The notes: generated by a model not told the origin, from the sequence alone. DNA of 64,000 nucleotides from Poriferisodalis sp965205175 (GCF_965205175.1 NZ_OZ242038.1:992001-1056000), one strand, 5' to 3'. Counted from the stretch's first letter, positions 53,787 to 63,355 are shown. Numbers and translations are program-made.

Positions 53787-55706
53787 TCAGCCGGCGAGCT
53801 GGGCGGTTCGTTCTGGGGTGAACTCGAACAGGTACGGGTCGAGCGATTCCTGCGCGGCGAGCCGCCATTTGTGCCAGTTGCCGCCGCCGTAGTACGCCAA
53901 GCTGCCGGGTTCGGCCTCGCCGTGGCCGTTGTAGTACGACAGGCAGTCGCGCAGCGGGGCGGTGGCGATGTCTGCCAGCCGGCAGTGCTCTGCGTAGCCG
54001 GCTTCTGCCTCTTCGGTGACGTCCACGACGTTCCACGCCTTGTCGCGCATCTCGGTCAGCATCCAGACGATGTAGTCGCCGTGCGTGTCGATGGCGTCGG
54101 TGAAATTGAAGCTGCCACCGCCTCCTTGTGGACCGGACACGATGAACAGGTTCGGGAACCCCCGACTGTGCAAGCCCAGAAACGTCCGCGTGCCGTGGCG
54201 CTGCCACTTCTCGCTCAGCGTCACTCCCGCTCTGCCCGTGACCATGTTGAACGTCGAGGTCGCCATCCACTGGAAGCCGGTGGCGTAGATCAGCACGTCG
54301 AGCGGGTACTCGACGCCGTCGTGTACCACCCCGCGCTCGTTGATCTCCTGCACGCCCATCGGCGCGGTGTCCACGAGGTGTACGTGGTCCAGGTTGAACG
54401 TCGGCAGGTACTCGTCATGGAACGTGGGCCGCTTGCAGCCGTACGGGTAGTACGGCTTCAGCGCCTGAGCCGTCGCGCCGTCCTCCACGATCGCGTCCAC
54501 GCGTGCGCGGATCTGCTCCATGATGCGGAAGTTCGTGTTGAGCTGGCGTTGCACCAGCTCCTCGGGCGGGAGCTTGCGAGTGTGCTCCTTGCGCTCCTTG
54601 AAGTCGTCGACGCGGCCTGCGAGGTAGTCGTCGTTGGCCTTGATCGCCGTGCGGCCCGAGGAGATGCGGGCGAAGCGCTTGCGCCGCGCCCGCGCCCAGC
54701 CAGGCGCCTTCGCCCATTCGGCGACCTCTGCGGGATCGGTCGCCCGCTGGTCGCGCACGTCGATCGACGACGGCGTGCGCTGGAACACATACAGCTCGCC
54801 CACCACCTTGGCGATCTCGGGGATGACCTGCACCGCTGTGGCACCGGTGCCGATGATGCCCACCCGCTTGCCTTCGAGGTCCACGTTGTAGTCCCAGCGC
54901 GACGTGTGGAACGACTCGCCTTCGAAGGCGGCCATGCCGTGGATGCGGGCCAGCTTGGGGCTGGTGAGAATGCCGTTGGCCAAGATGACGTAGCGGGCCC
55001 TCATGGCGTCGCCGCGGTCGGTGCGGACGGTCCAGCGGCCGGTCTGCTCATCCCAGACCGTGGCTTCCACGGTGGTGTGGAACAGACAGCGGTCATAGAA
55101 GCCGAACTTGGCGGCCATTGCCTGGCAGTACTCGAGAATCTCGAAGCCCGAGGCGAACTTCATCGACGGGATGTACTCCATCTCCTCAAGCAGCGGCAGA
55201 TAGCTGTAGGACTCCACGTCGCACGCGATGCCGGGATAGCGGTTCCAGTACCAGGTTCCGCCGACGTCGCCGCCCTTCTCGCAGAATCGCACGTCGGCGA
55301 AGCCCGCTGCCTGCAACTTGTGCCACAGCAGCAGCCCGGCGAACCCTGCGCCGATGACCAGCACTTCGCACTCGTCGTCCAGCGCCGCCCGCTCGATCGG
55401 CGGCGCCGAGTACACGTCTTGGAGGTAGTGCTCGAACTCGCCGTCCATGGCCATATAGTCCGCTGCGCCTCGGCGGGCTTCGGAGAACTCCCGGTACCTG
55501 GCCTGCTCCTGCGCGTTGAACACGGCGCCTGGCGGCGGAGGGGGCAGCTCCTTGAGATGACCGTCGGCGTTGACCGAGTAGCCCTTGCCGGTGATCTTTG
55601 CGGAGGCCTTGGCTGCTCGCGTGTTGAACACCTTGCGGCCTGTTGCCGGGTCTACGCTGATCGCCGGGCGAATGCTCGAATCCGCTGCCGGCCGGTTCTG
55701 TGTCAT
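53787..55706 (-). CDS. flavin-containing monooxygenase, Baeyer-Villiger type
   Basis: A 639-aa FAD/NADPH enzyme. GAGFAG (119-124) binds FAD, GGDVGGTWYWNRYPG follows, the BVMO fingerprint reads FEGESFHTSRWD, and GTGATAVQVIPEIA binds NADPH. The N-terminal 110 residues are an extension seen in the longer BVMOs. Such enzymes insert oxygen next to ketones, including cyclic ketones and steroid side chains, which would fit the window's oxidative theme. ATG 55706 follows GGAGG. Confidence 0.9.
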   Translation of the reverse strand: MTQNRPAADSSIRPAISVDPATGRKVFNTRAAKASAKITGKGYSVNADGHLKELPPPPPGAVFNAQEQARYREFSEARRGAADYMAMDGEFEHYLQDVYSAPPIERAALDDECEVLVIGAGFAGLLLWHKLQAAGFADVRFCEKGGDVGGTWYWNRYPGIACDVESYSYLPLLEEMEYIPSMKFASGFEILEYCQAMAAKFGFYDRCLFHTTVEATVWDEQTGRWTVRTDRGDAMRARYVILANGILTSPKLARIHGMAAFEGESFHTSRWDYNVDLEGKRVGIIGTGATAVQVIPEIAKVVGELYVFQRTPSSIDVRDQRATDPAEVAEWAKAPGWARARRKRFARISSGRTAIKANDDYLAGRVDDFKERKEHTRKLPPEELVQRQLNTNFRIMEQIRARVDAIVEDGATAQALKPYYPYGCKRPTFHDEYLPTFNLDHVHLVDTAPMGVQEINERGVVHDGVEYPLDVLIYATGFQWMATSTFNMVTGRAGVTLSEKWQRHGTRTFLGLHSRGFPNLFIVSGPQGGGGSFNFTDAIDTHGDYIVWMLTEMRDKAWNVVDVTEEAEAGYAEHCRLADIATAPLRDCLSYYNGHGEAEPGSLAYYGGGNWHKWRLAAQESLDPYLFEFTPERTAQLAG

Positions 55707-55735
55707 GCCTGTGACCTCCGTGGACGCCGCGTTCG

Positions 55736-57676
55736 ATGCTAGGCGGGCGGTACCGGGACGCGTCCGGCCACGATGGCTCGCGTGCAGGCACGCGACGGAC
55801 CGCGCTGTGGGCCTCGGCCGGGACGGTCGTCGTGCTCGTCGCTCACCTGCACACCGCGATGGCGGCGGGAGGACCGGTGGCAGTGCCCGACATTCCTGCC
55901 TACCTCGGCATCGCCCAATGGGTGGGCGGCGACGGGCTCGCGTTGCGAGACGTTCCGTTCCAGCCGGGCTACGGGCTGCTGATAGCGCCCTTGGTGGCGG
56001 GTGCGTCGATCCTGCCGGGAGGCCTCAGCGGCGAATCGGTGCATCACCTCGCCTTGGCCGTCAACGGGTTCGCTGCTGCCGCCGCGGCGGTGACAGCGGG
56101 CCGGCTGGCGCTGGTGGTGTCATCGCGCCGATGGGTGGCCGCGGTCGCAGGACTCCTGGCAGCAATCCATCCATCGCTGTCGAGCGCGTCACGCATTGCG
56201 TGGCCCGAGACCTTGCTCGCGCTGGCAGTGGTGGCGACCGCGCTCGCTGCAGCCACCGCCGCGAAGGCTGCGGACACCGATGCAGGCGTACGCGCTTGGG
56301 CACGAGCCGGTCTGATCGCGGCCTTGTCGGTGGCGCTGCACGCCCGCATGGTGGCCCTGTTGGTCGCCATCGTGCTGACCGCGCTGCTGTGTCGGATCGG
56401 CCGACGGGAACGCACGGCCCTTGGAGCGGGCCTGCTCGTCGGCGGCGGAGCAGCGGCCGTGGCCCTGACGTTCACCGGCACGTGGCCGACGCAGCGCGTG
56501 GGCGAAGCGGCGCAGTTGGACCGGGGACTCGAGCCGATTGCGACCATTGCCGGCCAGCTCCTGGCGCTGGCCGGAGGCACCGTCGGGCTCGGGTTGATCG
56601 GCTTGGCAGCGGGCACGAGCGTGGCGGTGCGCTTGGCCCGCCGCCGGCGCGGACGCGACGGGGCCAAGCTGCAGCTGCCCGCACACGGGTGCCCCGAGGC
56701 GTGCGGCGGCCGCGCCCCACGCAGCGATGATCCGCTCACCGCTGTGCTGCTGTGCTTGTCGCTGGGCGCGCTCGCCGTTGTGCTGCTCGGCGGCTGGACG
56801 CTGACCGGAAGCAATCGGGCTGACGCACTGCTCTACGGTCGCTACGTCGATCCGTGGGCGGTCCCGCTTTCTGCCACGGCGCTGGCGTGGTTGGGAACTT
56901 GGCGCCGAAGCTGCCGCCCGGCATCCGTGCTGAGCGCCAGCACCGCGACGGCGGTGCTCGCGTGCGTCGTGATCGTCGGTGTTTCGGCTGGCTATGACGC
57001 CCCGGCGCGTCGCATCATGACGCTGTCGTTCAGTCCGTGGTGGTCGTGGCTGGGCGGGCGATTGGGGGCTGTGGCGATCGCGGCCCTGTGCGTTGCGGTG
57101 GGCGGCATCGTTCTTGCTGCAACAGTGTCGCGCAGCCGTGGCCAGTCGGCTGGGGGCGGGCTGGTGCTCGGCACGTTGGTGGCGGCCGTGTTGGCTGTGA
57201 GCGCAGTCGCCACGGTCTCGAACCATCGCGGTCTCGCTGACATCGGCGCGGTGGCGCGCGGCCAGGTCACTGCTGCGGCGATCGTGTCTGAAGCAGTGGC
57301 TGCCGACGGTCTGTCATGTCTCGCCCACGATGAAACCTCGGTGCCCGACTACGCACTGTGGCTCTATCGGCTGGAGGTGCCGCAGATCCGCCACGAGCGG
57401 GTGCGACTGCGCGCCGGTGCTCGCGCCTGCTCGGAGCTGGTGATCGCCCACGACAGTCTCGCCGGGCGCTGCACGAATGCCCGGCGCCTCATCGACGAAC
57501 CGGCCGCGTCGTGGTCGCTGTGGCAGCTGCCCGAGCGCACCTGCCTCGGCGCGTCGAACGCGAGGAGCGCCGCGCTGCATGAGCCCACCAGCGTCCAACT
57601 AGCGTTGGGCGATGGCGCTGCGAGCACTGAGCCGGCATCGGCGGTGCTCGATACAGCAAGTGCTGGATTGAGCTGA
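55736..57676 (+). CDS. multi-pass membrane protein, possibly GT-C glycosyltransferase-like
   Basis: A 646-aa protein with ten or more hydrophobic spans and a C-terminal soluble part. An early DIPAYLGIAQWVGGDGLALRDVPFQPGYG loop recalls the periplasmic loop of GT-C transferases, which act on polyprenyl-linked sugars, but no clear family motif is visible and I would not name it. The soluble C-terminus has several Cys (SCLAHDETSVPDYALWLYRLE). ATG 55736 has no good ribosome site, so the start is uncertain. The DUF3179 gene starts 5 bp after the stop. Confidence 0.7.
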   Translation: MLGGRYRDASGHDGSRAGTRRTALWASAGTVVVLVAHLHTAMAAGGPVAVPDIPAYLGIAQWVGGDGLALRDVPFQPGYGLLIAPLVAGASILPGGLSGESVHHLALAVNGFAAAAAAVTAGRLALVVSSRRWVAAVAGLLAAIHPSLSSASRIAWPETLLALAVVATALAAATAAKAADTDAGVRAWARAGLIAALSVALHARMVALLVAIVLTALLCRIGRRERTALGAGLLVGGGAAAVALTFTGTWPTQRVGEAAQLDRGLEPIATIAGQLLALAGGTVGLGLIGLAAGTSVAVRLARRRRGRDGAKLQLPAHGCPEACGGRAPRSDDPLTAVLLCLSLGALAVVLLGGWTLTGSNRADALLYGRYVDPWAVPLSATALAWLGTWRRSCRPASVLSASTATAVLACVVIVGVSAGYDAPARRIMTLSFSPWWSWLGGRLGAVAIAALCVAVGGIVLAATVSRSRGQSAGGGLVLGTLVAAVLAVSAVATVSNHRGLADIGAVARGQVTAAAIVSEAVAADGLSCLAHDETSVPDYALWLYRLEVPQIRHERVRLRAGARACSELVIAHDSLAGRCTNARRLIDEPAASWSLWQLPERTCLGASNARSAALHEPTSVQLALGDGAASTEPASAVLDTASAGLS

Positions 57677-57681
57677 GCACA

Positions 57682-59070
57682 TTGCGGACATCGCGGCGAG
57701 TGGCTGGCGGCAAGCTCACATCGTTGGCATTGCTGGTTGCAGCAGTGGCACACTTCGCGTCGGCATGTGCTGATGCCTCCTCGGCCGACGATCGGTCTCG
57801 CTCGGACTCCACCGAGGAAAGGGCCGTTGACCTCGTGTCGGCGACCACGGGTGCCGCGTTGGCCAACGCGGACGCTGCGGCGACCACGGCCGCGGCAGGC
57901 GAGCCGGCTGCCACGGAGGAAGCGACCGCACCTGCCACGCAGAACGATGCGCCGGCACCGTCGAGGGTCGTCCACATTCTCGGTGGCCCGCGAGAGGACA
58001 CGGTCTCGGCCCTGCGCGACGGCATGACCGCGCCGCTGTTACCCGAGCCGCTGGTGTCCCCACGTGAGGTCCGGTCCGGCGGACCGCCGCCCGACGGCAT
58101 TCCTTCCATCGACGCACCGCAGTTCGAGCGAGCGGGCGATGTCGAATTCCTCGAGCCCCAAGAGGCAGTCGTCACGATGACCCTCGCCGACGACGCCCGT
58201 GCCTACCCGGTACAGATATTGCTGTGGCACGAGATTGTCAACGACACGGTCGGTGGCGAGCCGGTGACCGTCACCTACTGCCCGCTGTGCAACACGGCCA
58301 TCGGCTACTACCGGCAACTCGGGAATCGCATCTTCGACTTCGGCACCTCAGGCCGGCTCTACAACTCCGCTCTCGTGATGTACGACCGCCAAACCGAGAG
58401 CCTGTGGTCGCACTACACCGGGCAGGCGATCGCTGGTGTGTTGACCGGTGCCCAGCTTGAGCTGATCCCAGTGGCCACTGTGGCGTTCGAGACGTTCCTC
58501 GCCGACTATCCCGACGGCTTGGTGATGACGCGTCCTGCCGGCGTTCAGCGGTCATACGGAACCAACCCCTATCCCGGGTACGACCGGCCAGACGGCAGTC
58601 CGTTCTTGTTCAGCGGCACTCCCGATCCGCGTTTGGCGCCGCAGGCTCGGGTCCTGGTCATCCGTCACGGCGGCCAAGCTGCTGCCGTCGTCCACGAGAC
58701 GTTGGCGGCCCGAGCCGTAGTGACGGTCGAGCTGGGCGACATCGAGGTTGTTGCCTTTCACCAGCCGGGCACAGCCTCGCCCATCGACAGTCCACAGGTG
58801 GCGCTGGGCCGCGATATCGGCGCCACCGGGGTGTATGACCCGACAGTGGGCGGCCGACGGCTCACGTTCACGCGAGCGGCAGATGCCTCGAGCTCGGCGG
58901 GGCTCGGAGCATTCGTCGACGATCAGACTGGGTCCGGCTGGTCGCTGCTCGGACGCTCCCTCAGCGGGCCGCTCGCGGGGACACAGCTGACGCCCATCGA
59001 GCATCTGGACACGTTCTGGTTCGCAGCGGCCGCATTCGACGGCGACATCGAGATCGTCGGCGCGCCGTGA
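57682..59070 (+). CDS. DUF3179 domain-containing secreted protein
   Basis: A 462-aa exported protein. A signal peptide with a possible lipobox Cys (HFASAC) and an Ala/Thr/Glu-rich linker precede a DUF3179 domain: AYPVQILLWHEIVNDTVGGEPVTVTYCPLCNTAIGYYRQLG, FGTSGRLYNSALVMYDRQTESLWSHYTGQAIAG and RPAGVQRSYGTNPYPGYD. The role of the domain is unknown; the Cys-x-x-Cys hints at metal or redox function. The start is TTG 57682, or GTG 57700. It probably forms an operon with the membrane protein upstream. Confidence 0.85.
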   Translation: MRTSRRVAGGKLTSLALLVAAVAHFASACADASSADDRSRSDSTEERAVDLVSATTGAALANADAAATTAAAGEPAATEEATAPATQNDAPAPSRVVHILGGPREDTVSALRDGMTAPLLPEPLVSPREVRSGGPPPDGIPSIDAPQFERAGDVEFLEPQEAVVTMTLADDARAYPVQILLWHEIVNDTVGGEPVTVTYCPLCNTAIGYYRQLGNRIFDFGTSGRLYNSALVMYDRQTESLWSHYTGQAIAGVLTGAQLELIPVATVAFETFLADYPDGLVMTRPAGVQRSYGTNPYPGYDRPDGSPFLFSGTPDPRLAPQARVLVIRHGGQAAAVVHETLAARAVVTVELGDIEVVAFHQPGTASPIDSPQVALGRDIGATGVYDPTVGGRRLTFTRAADASSSAGLGAFVDDQTGSGWSLLGRSLSGPLAGTQLTPIEHLDTFWFAAAAFDGDIEIVGAP

Positions 59071-59136
59071 GTCTCGGCGGCGTCGCCGGCGCTGGATGTG
59101 AGTCCGAGGAGCTGAGTCCGACCGCCGGCGCGCGGT

Positions 59137-59613
59137 TCAGTCGCCGTCGCCGATCTGAGACTGCAGGTAGCGCTCGACGCCGATGTCCTCGATGAGGCTC
59201 TGCTGGGTCTCGATCCAGTCGAGATGCTCTTCCTCGCCGACCAGCAGTTGCTCCAGCAAGTCGCGTGTACCGCCATCGCCATGGTCCAGGCACAGCCGCA
59301 CGCCCGTTCGGTACCGCTCGATGGCCTGCTCTTCGAGCTGACGGTCGAGAGCGAGCTGTTCGGGCACCGTCTCGCCGATCATCACCCTGCCCAGCCGCTG
59401 CATATTGGGCAACGCATCCAGCAGCAAGATGCGTTCGATCAGACGCTCGGCGTCGCGCATCTCCTCCATCGACTCCTCGCGATACTGGGAGGCCAAGCGC
59501 CCGTATCCCCAGTTGTCCGCGATCTTCGACGCAGCGAAGTACTGATTGATGGCCGTCAGCTCGGCCGTCAGTGCCTCGTTCAGAAATTCGATGACCTCGG
59601 GCGATCCCTGCAT
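59137..59613 (-). CDS. bfr: bacterioferritin with altered ferroxidase ligand
   Basis: A 158-aa iron-storage protein, the same length as E. coli Bfr and alignable without gaps. The heme ligand Met52 is kept, as are ferroxidase residues Glu18, Glu51, Glu94, Glu127 and His130. His54 of the standard site is Asp here (EEMRDAER against EEMKHADR). The protein should form a 24-mer shell; the changed site may alter iron oxidation. ATG 59613 is chosen because similarity starts there. It lies 28 bp after the bacterioferritin-associated ferredoxin gene. Confidence 0.93.
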   Translation of the reverse strand: MQGSPEVIEFLNEALTAELTAINQYFAASKIADNWGYGRLASQYREESMEEMRDAERLIERILLLDALPNMQRLGRVMIGETVPEQLALDRQLEEQAIERYRTGVRLCLDHGDGGTRDLLEQLLVGEEEHLDWIETQQSLIEDIGVERYLQSQIGDGD

Positions 59614-59641
59614 GAACTCCACGCTAGACGCGAATGCGGGG

Positions 59642-59848
59642 CTACACGCGAACGCGGGCGCGCGGGTGCTCGTCTTCGAGGGTCGCGAGCGCGCACTGGT
59701 CGAGCACTGCTTGGATGGTCGCGACGCAGCCGGCGCAGTCCGAGCCGGCGCCGCAGTGCTGGTACACGTCGCTGACTGTCGTGCCGCCGAGCGCGTGGAT
59801 TTCCCTGATGGCGGCCTCGTTCGTCGCAAGACACTGGCAGACGATCAT
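59642..59848 (-). CDS. bfd: bacterioferritin-associated ferredoxin
   Basis: A 68-aa [2Fe-2S] protein. Cluster ligands are C4-x-C6 (MIVCQC) and C38-x-x-C41 (DCAGC). Bfd reduces the ferric core of bacterioferritin so that iron can leave. The reading frame is open upstream to another ATG (59917), but similarity begins at ATG 59848. A probable iron box lies about 70 bp upstream, and bfr follows on the same transcript. Confidence 0.9.
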   Translation of the reverse strand: MIVCQCLATNEAAIREIHALGGTTVSDVYQHCGAGSDCAGCVATIQAVLDQCALATLEDEHPRARVRV

Positions 59849-59916
59849 GGACGACACGACCCCCGACGCTGCATCGGCCCACGTGCCCAAATGGCACACG
59901 AACTCTTGATGGCCCA

Positions 59917-59934
59917 TGTTAGGCACTGCTAACA
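59917..59934 (-). promoter_or_regulatory. putative DtxR/IdeR-type iron box upstream of bfd-bfr
   Basis: TGTTAG and CTAACA form a perfect 6-bp inverted repeat around a 6-bp core. The site shares TTAGGC and CTAA elements with DtxR/IdeR sites. On the bfd strand the core includes TAACAT, a possible -10 box. A DtxR-family regulator is encoded just beyond, so direct control is plausible. Confidence 0.55.
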
Positions 59935-60102
59935 GCAATGGCACACGTCCCGCTGCACGCATCGTCATCTGGTCGCAGCGATCTGTCGCGCCGGGTTCGC
60001 ATGAGACACCGCTCGGTTGTGGCGGAACGAGACGGCCTCGGTGCGCCTCTGCTTCGGGCGAGTGCCGGCGCGCTCAGTCGAGGCAGGCGCTGCTTCGCGG
60101 CC

Positions 60103-60795
60103 TCATGTCGCCGGGGTCCCGCCGGCTGAGGTGACGAGGATCCGCTCCGCGGTGTAGGCGCTGACGCCTATGGCGCCTTCGCTCATCCCCACCGTGGCCG
60201 TGCCGTCGGGCGACACGGACATCATCGTGCCGACACGTCCAGGCATCAGACCGGACTTCTCCAAGAACTCCAGCTGGCCCGGCTCAAACTCGAGCTCCTC
60301 GGGAATGCGCTGCACCGTGAATGCGCAGCCGGCATCGATCTGAGCCAGCGGCGTCACGTCTCGGGGGGCCTCGTAATCCGTGCCGGGGATGGGATTGCCG
60401 TGGGGACAGGTATTCGGATCGTGCAGAACCTTCATCATCGCTTGTTCCACCACGGGCGATATCACATGCTCCCAGCGGCCCGCTTCATGGTGGGCGTCGG
60501 CCCAGCTCAGCTTGAGGATGTCGGTCAGGAACCGCTCCGCCAGCCGGTGGCGGCGCACGACGGTCGTCGCGATCTGCTCACCCTCGTGCGTCAGGCTGAT
60601 GTGCGCGTCGTCGTCGACCTTGACCAAGCCCTCGCGCCGCATGCGCCGGATCATCTCCGACACGGCGGGGCGCGAGACGTCGAGACGCTCGGCGATGCGA
60701 GCTTGGATGACCTCCACGCCGTCCTCGGCCAGTTCGTACACCGTCTCGGAGTACTCCTCGAACGCTGGGTGGTACTCCACCGGCTTGTAGGACAT
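60103..60795 (-). CDS. DtxR/IdeR-family metal-dependent transcriptional regulator
   Basis: A 230-aa regulator. The N-terminal winged helix is YSETVYELAEDGVEVIQARIAERLDVSRPAVSEMIRRM; the dimer and metal domain includes RRHRLAERFLTDIL and VVEQAMMKVLHDPNTCPHGNPIPG, where the Glu, His and Cys are typical metal ligands; an SH3-like domain closes the protein. It may sense iron or manganese. ATG 60795 has TAGTGT 7 nt upstream, so the message is probably leaderless. It is next to bfd-bfr and probably controls them. Confidence 0.9.
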   Translation of the reverse strand: MSYKPVEYHPAFEEYSETVYELAEDGVEVIQARIAERLDVSRPAVSEMIRRMRREGLVKVDDDAHISLTHEGEQIATTVVRRHRLAERFLTDILKLSWADAHHEAGRWEHVISPVVEQAMMKVLHDPNTCPHGNPIPGTDYEAPRDVTPLAQIDAGCAFTVQRIPEELEFEPGQLEFLEKSGLMPGRVGTMMSVSPDGTATVGMSEGAIGVSAYTAERILVTSAGGTPAT

Positions 60796-60894
60796 AGCTG
60801 TCACACTACCCGCGGCGTGTCACCTGGCTGAGCCGTCGCCGTGTCGGGCCGAGCACGTTGCGTGGCAAGAATGGGCAGCGGCGGGAGCCGGAAC

Positions 60895-63342
60895 ATGACG
60901 AACGAGCCACTTCGCCCCGACGACCACTTGCCCACGACGGGCAGCCCGTTCGGCGAGCCGATTCTGCGAAGCGAAGACGACCGGCTGCTGCGCGGCCGCG
61001 GTCGCTACATCGCGAACATCCGCTACGACGGGCAGCTCGCCGTCGCCTTCGTGCGCAGTCCCGTCGCTCATGCGCAGATCGTCTCGGTCGACGTCTCCGG
61101 CGCTCGAGCGGCCCCCGGCGTCGTCGATGTCGCTACCGGTGCGGACCCGGACTTCGTCGGATTGGCGCTGGTGGCCTCATCGGCGCTGCCGAATCACGTG
61201 AGCACTCCTCAGCCAGTGCTCGCAGCCGACAAGGTTCGCTACCAAGGCGAGGCAGTCGCTGCCGTCGTTGCTTCCACCGCCGCGCAGGCCGCCGACGCTG
61301 CCGAGCTGGTGGAGGTGACCTACCGCGACCTGCCGCCGCATGTCGACGCAGTCGCAGCTGCCGCGGACCCCACACCGCCGGTACACGACGTCGCTCCCGA
61401 CAATCTCATCGTCACGCGCACGTTCGACGCCGGTGACGTGGATGCGGCACTGGCTGCGTCGGATGTGGTGGTGGAACGCTGCTATCGCACCAATCGGCAC
61501 GGCGCGACTCCCATCGAGGGCCGAGGCGTCGTCGCAGTCTGGGAGCACCACCGATCCCGGCTGACGCTGCACGCCACTTCGCAGGTGCCGTACCTGCACC
61601 GCAATGCGCTGGCGCAGGCGCTGGGCGTGCCGGACAGCGCAGTGCGCATGGTCGTCGGCGACGTCGGCGGCGGCTTCGGCATCAAGGCGGCGCTGTACCC
61701 CGAAGATGCTGCGGTCAGCCGGCTGGCGCAACGGCTGGGGCTGCCGGTGGGCTGGGTCGAGAGCCGCTCGGAGCACATGACCACGGCACTGCACGCCCGC
61801 GATCATCACTACACCGTGCGCGCAGGCTTCGCCGCCGACGGCACGATGACAGCGCTCGACGCGGTCCTTCACGCCAACGTCGGCGCGTACAGCGCGCCTC
61901 CGTGGACGGCGGGCATCGAGACGCTGATGGCCGGCGGCCTGCTGACCGGCCCCTACAAGCTCTCCCACTATCGCTGCAAGGTGCTGGGGGTGGCCACCAA
62001 CACCACGCCGACCGGCCCGTACCGCGGCGTCGCCCGGCCGGCGACCGTGTTCGTGATGGAACGCCTGCTCGACGATGCAGCCAACGAGCTCGGCATCGAT
62101 CCCGTCGACCTGCGTCGTCACAACCTGGTGGCGCCTGCCGACGTGCCCTACACGGCTGCCACGCGCCTGGTACACGACTCGCGCACCTATCTCGACTGCC
62201 TTGAGGGTGCCGTCGAGCTCATCGACTACGCCGGCTTCCGGGCCGCACAGCACCAGGCCGCAGAGCACAGGGCCGCACAGCACAAAGCCGCCGAGCACAA
62301 AGACCGGGGCACCGCGAAGGCCCAGCGAGCCTGCGGGATCGGCTTCGCGTGCTACAACGAGCTGACCGGTCTCGGCCAGAAGGCCTCGGCAGGTCCGAGG
62401 CTGCCGTTTCGCACCGGTCACGAATCGGCGCAGGTACGCATCGATCCATCGGGCGCGATCACCGCGGCACTGGGCGTGACATCACAGGGCCAGGGCTTGG
62501 AAACCACCATGGCGCAGGTCGTGGCAGCCGAGCTTGGCGTCGGTGTCGAGCAGGTGACCGTCGAGCTGGGTGACACCGATCGTCTGTCGTTCGGGATGGG
62601 AGCGTTCGCGAGCCGCCAAGGCGTCATCGGCTCGGGCGCGGCGACGCTGGCGGCTCGCGCGGTGCGGACCAAGGTGCTCGTCGTCGCTGCACATCTGCTC
62701 GAAGCCGAACCCGAGTGGCTGAGCATCGACTGCGGACTGGTCCACACTCAGGACGCGCCGTCCGTCGGCGTCACGCTCGCCGATGTCGCGCACGTGGCCT
62801 ACTTCGAGCCTCACCGCCTCCCGCCCGGCCTCGAGCCTGGCTTGGAGGCGATGCGTTTCTACGACCCGATGACCGGCACGTTCGCAGCAGGCGCGCAGGC
62901 GGCGGTGGTGGCCGTGGACCTCGAGACCGGCGATGTGGAGCTGCAGCGGATCGTGTGCGTGGAGGACACCGGTCGCATGATCAATCCGATGGTCGTGGAG
63001 GGCCAGATGCACGGCGCCATCGCGCAGGGCGTGGGCGGTGCGCTGCACGAGCACTTCGTCTACGACGCCGACGGGCAGCTGTTGGCCGGCAGCTTCGTGG
63101 ACTACTTGGCCATCACGGCGGACCGGATGCCGTCCATCGAGCTCGGCCACATCACCGATCCGGCTCACAATCTGAACCAGGTGCGCGGCGCCGGCGAGGG
63201 CGGCACGCTCGGACCCTATGCCGCCATCGCCAATGCCGTCTGCGATGCGCTCGCACCGCTGGGCATCACCATCGACGAATTGCCGCTCAGCCCTGCTCGC
63301 GTACATGCGGCGCTCGCAGCCGCGCGCCGACAGCGGCGATGA
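60895..63342 (+). CDS. xanthine dehydrogenase family molybdopterin-binding subunit
   Basis: An 815-aa large subunit of a molybdenum hydroxylase. The N-terminal domain (RGRGRYIANIRYDGQLAVAFVRSPVAHAQI) is followed by VGGGFGIKAALYPED, the TPTGPYRGVARP loop, VTSQGQGLETTMAQVVA and VEDTGRMINPMVVEGQMHGAIAQG; the catalytic Glu is in VRGAGEGG. The loop is not the AYRCSFR of CO dehydrogenase, so an aldehyde or heterocycle oxidase is more likely. No FAD or [2Fe-2S] subunit gene is nearby. ATG 60895 follows GGGAG. An in-frame four-copy repeat lies at 62242-62301. Confidence 0.9.
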   Translation: MTNEPLRPDDHLPTTGSPFGEPILRSEDDRLLRGRGRYIANIRYDGQLAVAFVRSPVAHAQIVSVDVSGARAAPGVVDVATGADPDFVGLALVASSALPNHVSTPQPVLAADKVRYQGEAVAAVVASTAAQAADAAELVEVTYRDLPPHVDAVAAAADPTPPVHDVAPDNLIVTRTFDAGDVDAALAASDVVVERCYRTNRHGATPIEGRGVVAVWEHHRSRLTLHATSQVPYLHRNALAQALGVPDSAVRMVVGDVGGGFGIKAALYPEDAAVSRLAQRLGLPVGWVESRSEHMTTALHARDHHYTVRAGFAADGTMTALDAVLHANVGAYSAPPWTAGIETLMAGGLLTGPYKLSHYRCKVLGVATNTTPTGPYRGVARPATVFVMERLLDDAANELGIDPVDLRRHNLVAPADVPYTAATRLVHDSRTYLDCLEGAVELIDYAGFRAAQHQAAEHRAAQHKAAEHKDRGTAKAQRACGIGFACYNELTGLGQKASAGPRLPFRTGHESAQVRIDPSGAITAALGVTSQGQGLETTMAQVVAAELGVGVEQVTVELGDTDRLSFGMGAFASRQGVIGSGAATLAARAVRTKVLVVAAHLLEAEPEWLSIDCGLVHTQDAPSVGVTLADVAHVAYFEPHRLPPGLEPGLEAMRFYDPMTGTFAAGAQAAVVAVDLETGDVELQRIVCVEDTGRMINPMVVEGQMHGAIAQGVGGALHEHFVYDADGQLLAGSFVDYLAITADRMPSIELGHITDPAHNLNQVRGAGEGGTLGPYAAIANAVCDALAPLGITIDELPLSPARVHAALAAARRQRR
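62242..62301 (+). repeat. four 15-nt tandem repeats in the molybdenum hydroxylase gene
   Basis: Four in-frame copies starting GCCGCACAGCAC, GCCGCAGAGCAC, GCCGCACAGCAC and GCCGCCGAGCAC encode AAQHQ, AAEHR, AAQHK and AAEHK. They add a His-rich helix of 20 residues where relatives normally have a short loop, so length variation is likely. Confidence 0.8.
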
Positions 63343-63355
63343 AACGCGGCCGGGC

